Positions 55,733-62,393 of a stretch of DNA of 64,000 bases are shown here, piece after piece (the stretch's first letter is position 1; every line of letters starts with the position of its first letter). The stretch is from Magnetococcales bacterium WMHbinv6 (GTDB lineage: Bacteria > Pseudomonadota > Magnetococcia > Magnetococcales > Magnetaquicoccaceae): contig PDZV01000020.1 in NCBI GenBank assembly GCA_002753135.1, forward strand, positions 1 to 64,000, read 5' to 3'. Position numbers and translations under genes: made by a program. A model generated the notes under the pieces. That model had not been told where the DNA came from. It did no database searches and saw nothing but the letters and a program-made list of their open reading frames with translations.

Positions 55733-55752
55733 GATATTATTAGTATAATATC
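55733..55752. promoter_or_regulatory. perfect AT-rich dyad upstream of the response regulator
   Basis: GATATTAT, TAGT, ATAATATC: 8-bp inverted repeat 40 nt before the response regulator ATG. It also contains -10-like TATAAT/TATTAT on both strands, so it may be promoter and operator at once. Confidence 0.45.
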
Positions 55753-56170
55753 AGTAAACAACAAAGATTGCCATTCAGGGGTCTGTTTTCAGACAATCGC
55801 CAGCAAGAATAGACCTATGGATTCCCTTGAATAATTTCCATTATTTAAAAAACAACAAACACACTTTCCTTAAATGGAAGGGATATGGAAAACTTGATGG
55901 CGGAGTTTCTAATTCCTGAACATGTTTAATACTATATTTTCGCTCATAATGCAATATTTTTTATCGGCAAACACAATTTCAACAACATCATTTGGCCAAT
56001 ATCACATGACAGCAATCTCTTTATGGAAATGATTCTATATCCATTCTTTGTTGGGCATTGCTTTTTCTTCTTACTCATTGGCTATAGAATGCCAGTGCAA
56101 TCAAGAATATCTAAAAAGCGCATGCACAATACGATGTTAAATAAAAATTTGTGCGCCCTAATATTTTTTA

Positions 56171-56200
56171 TTGCATTTTACACCCTGCCAGCTCTACAAT
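56171..56200 (+). promoter_or_regulatory. possible promoter of the RNA candidate
   Basis: TTGCAT (56171-56176), 18 nt, TACAAT (56195-56200). The -10 is a 5/6 match, the -35 weak. It would start a transcript near 56207, ending at the T run at 56392, about 185 nt. Confidence 0.35.
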
Positions 56201-56206
56201 GAAAAA

Positions 56207-56392
56207 CAGGGGAATAGAACACCTTCATCAAGCGGCACCCACAATAACTCTGTGGAATGTATAGGTATTCAATGCTACGAGGTTTGACTCGTGTATCGAT
56301 TGCCGGGTGGGTTACGGTCATACAATACCTGTCACAACAGGAAAAACCGTAGCTCCGCACTTGATGGCGGGTTTCTACCACCCGGTTTTTTT
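56207..56392 (+). ncRNA. candidate structured small RNA with intrinsic terminator
   Basis: A plus-strand segment with dense complementary pairs and no reading frame. Stems: CCACA/TGTGG (56239-56243, 56251-56255); ACGAG/CTCGT (56277-56281, 56288-56292); an 8-bp pair CCGGGTGG/CCACCCGG (56303-56310, 56378-56385) closing a region that contains TACGGT/ACCGTA (56313-56318, 56346-56351), within which CCTGT/ACAGG (56328-56332, 56337-56341) forms a hairpin, and then CCGC/GCGG (56355-56358, 56367-56370). The closing stem runs directly into seven Ts (56386-56392). CATCAAG (56226-56232) can also pair with CTTGATG (56360-56366). No known RNA family was recognised. The 5' end is a guess from the promoter-like sequence. 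Confidence 0.5.
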
Positions 56393-56447
56393 GTCGGAAC
56401 AATGACTTCTGATCACACAATCAATCGTCTGGCTGTTCGCGCACTTG

Positions 56448-58730
56448 CTATTGTGGCGTCGCCAGCAGTTGTTCAAACTGGTCGCAAGAGGTATTGACCA
56501 GTTCTGAACAGCGCTTGATCTGCGACGAAAGCTGCTGACAATCCGCCATGTGATCCTGCTTTTTGGCAACCGCATTGATTTGGCTGCTCAACAGGTAGAG
56601 ATGCTCCATCCCCATAAAACCAGCTGCCCCCTTTAAACCATGTGACAGTTGGGCCAGCATCGGATGGTTGTTTGTCTCCAGACAGGTCGCCATTTCAAGA
56701 CAGACCCGCTGTTCTTCTTCTCTGAATTTGTTTAATAAAATACGTATTTTATCTTCACCAATGGCCTGCTGCAGAAGCCCTGCTTTTGTCATATCCAACA
56801 CATTTTCATGGTTAATTTTTTCCTCTGGAGCGAGATTGCCCACCGCATGCACGGAGGGGGCTTCCCCCGGCATGGCACAGAACGGATCAGGCAATTGCAG
56901 AGCGAGGGCGCGGGCCAATTTGTCGCGCAGTATGGGCATCTCAAGCGGTTTGGTAAGAACGGCATTGCAACCGGCTTGCATCGCCTTGTCGTGAGAAGAT
57001 TGGGTAATATCGGCTGTCATGGCCAGGATGGCAATGCGGGCGATGGGTTCTGACCATGATCGGATGCGACTGGTGGTGGTAAAACCATCCATATCCGGCA
57101 TGTGCAAATCCATCAATATGGCGTCAAAGGGGATGTGCTGCAACAACTGCAAGGCAGCAAAGCCATTTTCTGCCATGGTGACCGTATGGCCATCGCTCTC
57201 CAGAAGATAGCGGATAACCATTTGATTGACCACCTCATCTTCCACTACCAAAAGGGAAAGGGGTGGCAGAATAGGGTGTTGTGTCATCGTTTCCGACTCT
57301 TTTCCCAGAAAGAACGGAATACGCACGGAAAAAACAGCCCCTTTTCCCTGACGACTGGAGACGGTAATTTTTCCCTCCATCGCTTCAACCAATTGTTTGC
57401 AAATGGAAAGACCAAGGCCGATACCGGCAGCATTGCGTGAGGTTGACGAATCTGCCTGCACAAACATCTCGAAAATGCGTTTCTGATCCTGTTGTGCGAT
57501 ACCACAACCACTGTCTTCGATCTGAAACAGAATTGCCCTTGCTCCATTCTCTGCCACAGCTCCATCACTCTGCACATGCAGGCGGACAAAACCTTGCTGA
57601 GTAAATTTGATGGCATTGGATACCAGGTTGGTAAGAATCTGGCGCAGACGCAGTACATCGCCAGACAAGTATGGCGGCATGTGACGATCTACCTGCCAAG
57701 AAAAAGAGATTCCCTTGGCGGTTGCCTGATGCAAGAAAAGATTTCCCACCTCATCGACCAGACGGGAAACAGAAAATATATTTTGTTCTATCGTTAATTT
57801 TCCTGCCTCAATTCTGGAAAAATCCAGAATATTCGTCAAAATATCCAGCAAAATATTGCTTGTATTTACTGTGACATGCAAAATATCTCTTTGTCTCGGA
57901 TTCAACTCGGTTCGGGAAAGCACTTCCAGCATACCGATCAGACCACCAAGAGGTGTACGTATTTCATGGCTCATCTTGGCCAGAAATTCACCTTTTATCT
58001 GGTTTGCACGTTCCGCATCCGCTTTTTCCAGCTGCAAGGCATGGTTGAGTTCCGCCATCTGTTTGATGGCATTCTCGGTGGTACTCAGCCAACTGTTGGC
58101 ACTGCGGGAGAGCAAACCGATTTCATCCAGGGCATGGCTGCGCTCAATCACCAAACGGTTACACTCCCCTGGCTGCAGGGCCACCATTTGGTGTGCCAGC
58201 AAAGAGATTGGTTTGCTCAGCAAGTGGCGTGCAAGAATGATCAACATGACGGTGGTAAAAAACAGCTGCGCAATCAGTCCACCCGTATAATAGAGCGCCT
58301 TGAATGTGGCCTCATTTTGGATCGCTCTTTTATCGACAACAATCTTTAGCAATCCGATCATCTCACTGCTGTTGACGGGTGATGGCAGTGGATGGAGCAT
58401 GGCGGAGGAAAAATCCAAACCAGGCTGTTTGCTTTTGATCATGCGAAACTGTTCGTTTGATTCGATAGAGGCAGCCAGAATAACCGGCGCAGCCAGCAGA
58501 CCCTGCAGCACTTCCTCGCTAATCATCTCATTATTGGCATAGACGCCAACGCCTGCTTGCGCAATCACTGTCTGTACCAGTTGCTGCTCCAGGGCCAAAG
58601 CGTTTTCTATTTCATTGACAGAAAAATGGTGGTAGGTCGCGGTTCCGACCAGGATCGAAAAGAGCAACATCCCCAATCCAACATAGGTGGCAAAACGGTA
58701 TTCCAGTCTTGTTCGTATCCGATTAATCAC
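56448..58730 (-). CDS. hybrid sensor histidine kinase with receiver and HPt domains
   Basis: A 760-residue membrane kinase of the BarA/TorS tripartite type. Membrane helices at about 14-33 and 148-168 bracket a periplasmic domain of about 110 residues; then HAMP, HisKA with His255 (KMSHEIRTPLGG), HATPase (N box SNAIKF, G boxes DSGCGI and GIGLGLSIC), a receiver with Asp541 (ILMDLHMPDMDG) and an HPt domain with His697 (LSHGLKGAAGF). Its start overlaps the binding-protein gene by 8 nt, so the binding protein probably reports to this kinase. Output likely goes to a separate response regulator. Confidence 0.93.
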   Translation of the reverse strand: MINRIRTRLEYRFATYVGLGMLLFSILVGTATYHHFSVNEIENALALEQQLVQTVIAQAGVGVYANNEMISEEVLQGLLAAPVILAASIESNEQFRMIKSKQPGLDFSSAMLHPLPSPVNSSEMIGLLKIVVDKRAIQNEATFKALYYTGGLIAQLFFTTVMLIILARHLLSKPISLLAHQMVALQPGECNRLVIERSHALDEIGLLSRSANSWLSTTENAIKQMAELNHALQLEKADAERANQIKGEFLAKMSHEIRTPLGGLIGMLEVLSRTELNPRQRDILHVTVNTSNILLDILTNILDFSRIEAGKLTIEQNIFSVSRLVDEVGNLFLHQATAKGISFSWQVDRHMPPYLSGDVLRLRQILTNLVSNAIKFTQQGFVRLHVQSDGAVAENGARAILFQIEDSGCGIAQQDQKRIFEMFVQADSSTSRNAAGIGLGLSICKQLVEAMEGKITVSSRQGKGAVFSVRIPFFLGKESETMTQHPILPPLSLLVVEDEVVNQMVIRYLLESDGHTVTMAENGFAALQLLQHIPFDAILMDLHMPDMDGFTTTSRIRSWSEPIARIAILAMTADITQSSHDKAMQAGCNAVLTKPLEMPILRDKLARALALQLPDPFCAMPGEAPSVHAVGNLAPEEKINHENVLDMTKAGLLQQAIGEDKIRILLNKFREEEQRVCLEMATCLETNNHPMLAQLSHGLKGAAGFMGMEHLYLLSSQINAVAKKQDHMADCQQLSSQIKRCSELVNTSCDQFEQLLATPQ

Positions 58731-59172
58731 GAAGACGTAACACCTCCTTCACCGAGTCATTTAACTGCGAACTGTCGATGTAGCCAATCGCTGTTCGATG
58801 GGTTGTGACCTTTTTCAGCACCTCCTGATCATCTTGAATTGCATCCGGAGGTTGCACCCGGCCACTAAAGGCCAAGCGTGCCCAATAGGCATTCACCTGG
58901 TTTAATGACATGCCGTTGAGGGTGTGATAGAACCTTTGCCGAATGGCACTTGCGCGCGTTTGCTCGATGACTTGGGCATAATTCCCGTCAGGAAACGTGC
59001 GGGTTCGCCCCAAATAGAGGTCAGAAACCTGAGCTTGACTCAGATTTGCCAAGAGATTTTCCGGGTTGATGATAACCACTATCTCGCCTGCCTGCAAACA
59101 GCCGGGAAGGCTCATGTGTATGCTGTAAAAGAAGGTGGCACGCCATAGCCATTGCAGGATAGTTTTCATCAT
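58723..59172 (-). CDS. periplasmic PBP-like (PstS-type) substrate-binding protein
   Basis: A 149-residue secreted protein. A signal peptide (about residues 1-27, ending LQA) is followed by EIVVIINPENLLANLSQAQVSDLYLGRTRTFPDG and a C-terminal IGYIDSSQLNDSVKEVLRL. These are features of the small, one-lobe-rich PBP-like family often labelled phosphate ABC transporter substrate-binding. No ABC transporter genes are near. Its ATG is 2 nt after the barrel gene stop, and it overlaps the kinase start by 8 nt. Probably a ligand-sensing partner of the kinase. Confidence 0.78.
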   Translation of the reverse strand: MMKTILQWLWRATFFYSIHMSLPGCLQAGEIVVIINPENLLANLSQAQVSDLYLGRTRTFPDGNYAQVIEQTRASAIRQRFYHTLNGMSLNQVNAYWARLAFSGRVQPPDAIQDDQEVLKKVTTHRTAIGYIDSSQLNDSVKEVLRLRD

Positions 59173-59174
59173 GG

Positions 59175-60482
59175 CTAGAACACAAAATCCAGGGCAGCAG
59201 ACAACAGATTGACGGTCAACTCTTGGTTGACCTTCGTGCTTGGGCGAAGCAGATAGCTGTTGGGGCGGACATGGGTGGTATCCCACTGCCATTTCAGCGC
59301 GGTTCTGCTGGTCAAATCCCAACGGACGCCAAGGGTGAATGTCTCCTGATTCATGCGGGTGGAATTAAGTGCCATATAGGCACCACTCTGCAGACCATTG
59401 AGCATTGCTCTGTCGGCGGCAGTGGCAGCTGCCGGTAAGGTATCTCCCCAATAATAAGAAGCGCTGCGCACATCTCCCTGTGGACGGATGGCACTGACCA
59501 TGGCATAGGGCGTCCAATCGTCCAATCTTCTGGCCAGACCCAGGTAGGCCATATCACTATTAATTGCCATAGCGATGGATGAAGAGACCCGTCCCCATTC
59601 TGCCTGCACAAACCAATCCGGGGTATCGTAGGTCATGCCAAGATTGAAATAGTTCATCCGAGCATTTTTCCAGGTCATATGGTGACGCAAGTCGGCGGCT
59701 TCATTGCGCACGCTCTGGGGTATGCCAGGCATGCCAGCTGCAACCGTATCCAATCCAGAAAACAGCCCCATTCTGGATAACGGATCAGCCTCTGTACCAA
59801 CCGAAAGATTGGCATATCCTGCTTTGAGCAGCCACGGCCCCTCCTGGCGTGTCAAGGTGGCGGTTGCGATTCTATCGCTTTCAAAATAATAGACATCTTT
59901 ATCAAAAGGAATGCCCATTCCAGGGCTGCGCCCTCCCTGCAGTTTAAAACGCCATTGCCCCTTTCCCTCTTTCAGCGTGTAGGCAAGATCAACTCCATCG
60001 ATGGAATGCAGTGGAATCCAGCCATAAAACTCAACGGGTGGCCGCAGCCATGGATAGGAGTAACCAACATTGCGTTGTTCCGACATCAAAAACACGTCAA
60101 AGCCGATTCGACCAGCGCGAAAATCCATTTCCGGCAATGGATTCAAGGAGAGATACATCCAGTCAACAAGATGGTTGACACGAGACGACACCTGGTCGCG
60201 AAGCACCACCTGGCTGGTAACAGAAGTTGCAGGAGCAAGCTGGTAGCTCAGTTGCAGCCCCAGACGTGTATCTCGTTGCCAGGCGTCCTCACTCCACCAG
60301 GAATTGCTTGTCTGGGAAAAATCTTTTGGGCGCTGGGTAATGTCACGAGTAAACGCGCTTTCCCGGCTGTCATCATGGTTTAACCCCAGCGTTCCATAGC
60401 CTGAAAAGGTCAAACGCCCCCCGTCGTCTGCCTGAGCAAGAGCAGCCATGAGAGAAAAGAGGACGAAAAGAGATAAACGCAT
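59175..60482 (-). CDS. outer-membrane beta-barrel (porin-like) protein
   Basis: A 435-residue protein with a signal peptide (MRLSLFVLFSLMAALAQA) and a series of alternating amphipathic strands ending in the aromatic C-terminal signature LSAALDFVF, which is recognised by the BAM machinery. N-terminal LTFSGYGTLGLNHDDS and internal strands such as VDWMYLSLNPLPEMDFRAGRIGFD resemble porin-like barrels of unknown specificity. First gene of a three-gene operon with the binding protein and hybrid kinase. Confidence 0.82.
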   Translation of the reverse strand: MRLSLFVLFSLMAALAQADDGGRLTFSGYGTLGLNHDDSRESAFTRDITQRPKDFSQTSNSWWSEDAWQRDTRLGLQLSYQLAPATSVTSQVVLRDQVSSRVNHLVDWMYLSLNPLPEMDFRAGRIGFDVFLMSEQRNVGYSYPWLRPPVEFYGWIPLHSIDGVDLAYTLKEGKGQWRFKLQGGRSPGMGIPFDKDVYYFESDRIATATLTRQEGPWLLKAGYANLSVGTEADPLSRMGLFSGLDTVAAGMPGIPQSVRNEAADLRHHMTWKNARMNYFNLGMTYDTPDWFVQAEWGRVSSSIAMAINSDMAYLGLARRLDDWTPYAMVSAIRPQGDVRSASYYWGDTLPAAATAADRAMLNGLQSGAYMALNSTRMNQETFTLGVRWDLTSRTALKWQWDTTHVRPNSYLLRPSTKVNQELTVNLLSAALDFVF

Positions 60483-61004
60483 ACAATCACCAGAAACAAA
60501 GTCAAAACCATTTTACATAGTTGAGTAATTGCAACAGCCTGGAACGGATAAAAATGGAAGAGCGTGACCCCTCTGTTGACAGTATTACAGTTATTTACGC
60601 ATCATCAACGACCGATAATATTATTAAATTTATTAATATAACAATTTTATTTGTCAAAACAAGCAACACAATGCACAAAATCATTTCATTTAAACATCAC
60701 AACAACTCACAGACCACCAATCCCATCAAACCGATCCATGGTCAGCAGCATAAACCTTCTTGTATCATCATGCCCATGCTCTACATCTGCCGGGTCAACC
60801 TTAGCAAATTGAAAAAGCAGGGGAAAGCCTTTTTGATATTTTCCTGCCAAGCCAAGCGATTTTTCTTGTTCCCTGACAAAAAGAGCGGAGTTGGCAACTC
60901 TTGCTGCCAGCCGGGTAGAACTGTACAATGGCAGCCTGTGCCGCAAGGATACCAGATTGGTTGGTTCCGGGCTGCGCATCCCTGTTTTGCTGATTGCCCC
61001 TTGT
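60483..61004. other. spacer between the barrel gene and tRNA-Arg
   Basis: 522 nt. The first part (60570-60670) is AT-rich with TTGACA on the minus strand at 60652-60657, a possible -35 for the barrel operon. The rest shows no convincing gene; the open frames on both strands lack family features and ribosome-binding sites. The right end holds a promoter-like sequence for the tRNA. Confidence 0.5.
60901..60929 (+). promoter_or_regulatory. possible promoter of tRNA-Arg
   Basis: TTGCTG (60901-60906), exactly 17 nt, TACAAT (60924-60929), about 75 nt before the tRNA 5' end. Confidence 0.4.
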
Positions 61005-61081
61005 GTCCTCGTAGCTCAGCCGGATAGAGCAACGGATTCCTAATCCGTAGGCCGTGCGTTCAAATCGCGCCGGGGACACCA
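61005..61081 (+). tRNA. tRNA-Arg (anticodon CCT)
   Basis: A complete 77-nt cloverleaf. Acceptor GTCCTCG pairs with CGGGGAC (one G-U); D arm around GCTCAGCCGGATAGAGC; anticodon stem ACGGA/TCCGT enclosing TTCCTAA, anticodon CCT (reads AGG); T arm GCGTTCAAATCGC-type; discriminator A and an encoded CCA end at 61081. tRNA-Arg(CCT) is a frequent integration target, and mobile-element genes lie beyond its 3' end. Confidence 0.95.
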
Positions 61082-61129
61082 ATATTTTCAAATGGTTACG
61101 GTCACTAACAAGGTGGCTGTTTTTGTTCC

Positions 61130-61149
61130 AGTAAGCAAATAGTAAGCAA
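61130..61149. repeat. tandem AGTAAGCAA repeats beside the tRNA
   Basis: AGTAAGCAA occurs at 61130-61138 and again at 61141-61149, an 11-nt period, 49 nt past the tRNA end. Phased short repeats next to an attachment site are typical of integrase arm-binding sites. Confidence 0.35.
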
Positions 61150-61202
61150 CAGGAGAAAATTCGACTCTTTCCTGTTCTCCAGCCAGAGAGAGTTCCACCC
61201 AC

Positions 61203-61230
61203 AAAAAAACCCCGGCCAACTGCTCCGGGG
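61203..61230 (-). terminator. intrinsic terminator of the mobile-element operon
   Basis: On the minus strand CCCCGG ... CCGGGG (61225-61230 and 61210-61215 on the plus-strand numbering) followed by seven Us. It ends the leftward transcript of the three element genes before it reaches the tRNA. Confidence 0.85.
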
Positions 61231-61252
61231 GATCTGCCAACTGCCAGCCGGG

Positions 61253-61753
61253 TCAAATTGCCGCTGGTCGGAGCTGGCCGTCAATAATGGTGTACGACAC
61301 GCCAGACGGATCGATATAGACCTGTGGCATGCTCGGAGGGGTAAAGGGTGGTGGCGGTGCCGGGGGTTGGTATGCCGTTCGGAAAGATGGCCGGTGCGCC
61401 CTCAGAAGAGCCAACAACAAGCTGTCCGAATATCTGACAGTGTGGCCCACCAATTCACCGCCTTGGAAAACCGGCTCTTGAACACCTTCAACAGCCCGCT
61501 TCCGTGCGGCACGCTCCAACTGGTCTGCCGCATGTTCAAGAGCTTCCTCAACCGCTTCATCAAAAACCGGGTCATTGTGTCGCCATTCGTGAACAGCCTG
61601 ACGTGAAACATCAACTGCCCGGCAAGCATGGCCAAGACAGCCGGTTTCAGCCAGCGCCTCCAGAAACGCCCGTTTTCGTGCCGGGGTCAGGTGGCGAGAT
61701 TTGCCCCTGCCCGTCACGCCTGCGCGTTGGGGGTTCAAGTTTTGCCTGCTCAT
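61253..61753 (-). CDS. terminase small subunit-like DNA-binding protein
   Basis: A 166-residue protein with an N-terminal helix-turn-helix (LTPARKRAFLEALAETGCLGHACRAVDVSRQAVHEWR) followed by a helical domain (VFDEAVEEALEHAADQLERAARKRAVEG) and SDSLLLALLRAHRP. This is the arrangement of phage terminase-small-subunit-like proteins, which recognise packaging sites. The C-terminus is Pro-rich. No large terminase or capsid gene follows towards the tRNA, so it may belong to a satellite-type element. It overlaps the next gene by 4 nt. Confidence 0.72.
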   Translation of the reverse strand: MSRQNLNPQRAGVTGRGKSRHLTPARKRAFLEALAETGCLGHACRAVDVSRQAVHEWRHNDPVFDEAVEEALEHAADQLERAARKRAVEGVQEPVFQGGELVGHTVRYSDSLLLALLRAHRPSFRTAYQPPAPPPPFTPPSMPQVYIDPSGVSYTIIDGQLRPAAI

Positions 61754-62205
61754 GCCGCCCCCCGTAAAATCGCCACAAGCTCAGGATGTGTTCCGGGTTG
61801 CACAATCACCCGTGTCAGATCCTCGAAACCCCCGAACGGTCGGCTGTCTGGAACTTCGGGAGTTGGATCTGCAAATGCGGCCCATCCTGGCTCATCGATA
61901 GAACCAATTCTTTGCTTGACGATGTAGAGTACCCCCTTTGCCGCCAGAGGAATGCGCCCAACCAGCAAGGGGAATTTCATGTAGTGCGTAACGCATTCGA
62001 TCATGGTGCCAACCTCGGAGCCATCCAGGTAGAAGGTCCATTTTGTCAGCTTCGGCGACCGCTGCTTTGCGCCTGCAACGATCAGCACGTTTTGACCTCG
62101 CCATTTCCCAGCAAGAGCCGTGCGCCCGCTAACCTCGGTTCGCTCAAACAACCGCCCAACAGGGTGCCGCCGGTCGTTAACGTAATATTCATCATTAGGA
62201 TTCAT
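61750..62205 (-). CDS. conserved hypothetical protein of the mobile element
   Basis: A 151-residue protein of unknown function, starting at the ATG 62205 behind AGAGGTAAAT. It is soluble, moderately basic at the N-terminus, and has no motif I recognise. It overlaps the terminase-like gene (ATGA) and lies downstream of the primase-helicase gene across a 188-nt spacer. Confidence 0.6.
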   Translation of the reverse strand: MNPNDEYYVNDRRHPVGRLFERTEVSGRTALAGKWRGQNVLIVAGAKQRSPKLTKWTFYLDGSEVGTMIECVTHYMKFPLLVGRIPLAAKGVLYIVKQRIGSIDEPGWAAFADPTPEVPDSRPFGGFEDLTRVIVQPGTHPELVAILRGAA

Positions 62206-62327
62206 ATTTACCTCTATTGTCAAAATAGTAACATGCCATTTACTGCCCAGCAACGCCTCGTTTTAGAACGATTCATCCTCGTAGCTCCTACCTATTGCCG
62301 CCCCATGAACGCGCCCTGCAGCTCGTT

Positions 62328-62360
62328 CTGTGCGGTCTGTGCGGTCTGTGCGGTCTGTGC
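62328..62360. repeat. 9-bp tandem repeats downstream of the helicase-primase gene
   Basis: CTGTGCGGT (ACCGCACAG on the other strand) repeated 3.7 times without interruption, in the short non-coding gap between the helicase-primase stop and the next gene. Resembles iterons in size and phase, though it may be only a slippage tract. Confidence 0.75.
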
Positions 62361-62393
62361 GCCAAGGCTCCAACACATTCCAGCCAGGATAAA

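Larger units (their letters stand above)
55694..56447. other. 754-nt AT-rich spacer containing an RNA candidate
   Basis: No convincing protein gene on either strand. From 55800 to 56170 it is AT-rich and featureless apart from the dyad at 55733. From 56171 it holds a promoter-like sequence, several stems and a T-run terminator on the plus strand, described as an RNA candidate. Confidence 0.6.

Noticed and set aside
55796-56170. Small protein genes in the AT-rich spacer
   Set aside because: Only short frames without ribosome-binding sites or family features were found on either strand.
60521-61027. 168-codon plus-strand frame upstream of and into the tRNA
   Set aside because: No ribosome-binding site, no motif, mixed AT-rich composition, and it runs into the tRNA.
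60801-61256. 151-codon minus-strand frame across the tRNA
   Set aside because: It contains the well-known false peptide (ARFERTAYGLG...SIRLSYED type) that arises from translating the reverse of a tRNA gene.
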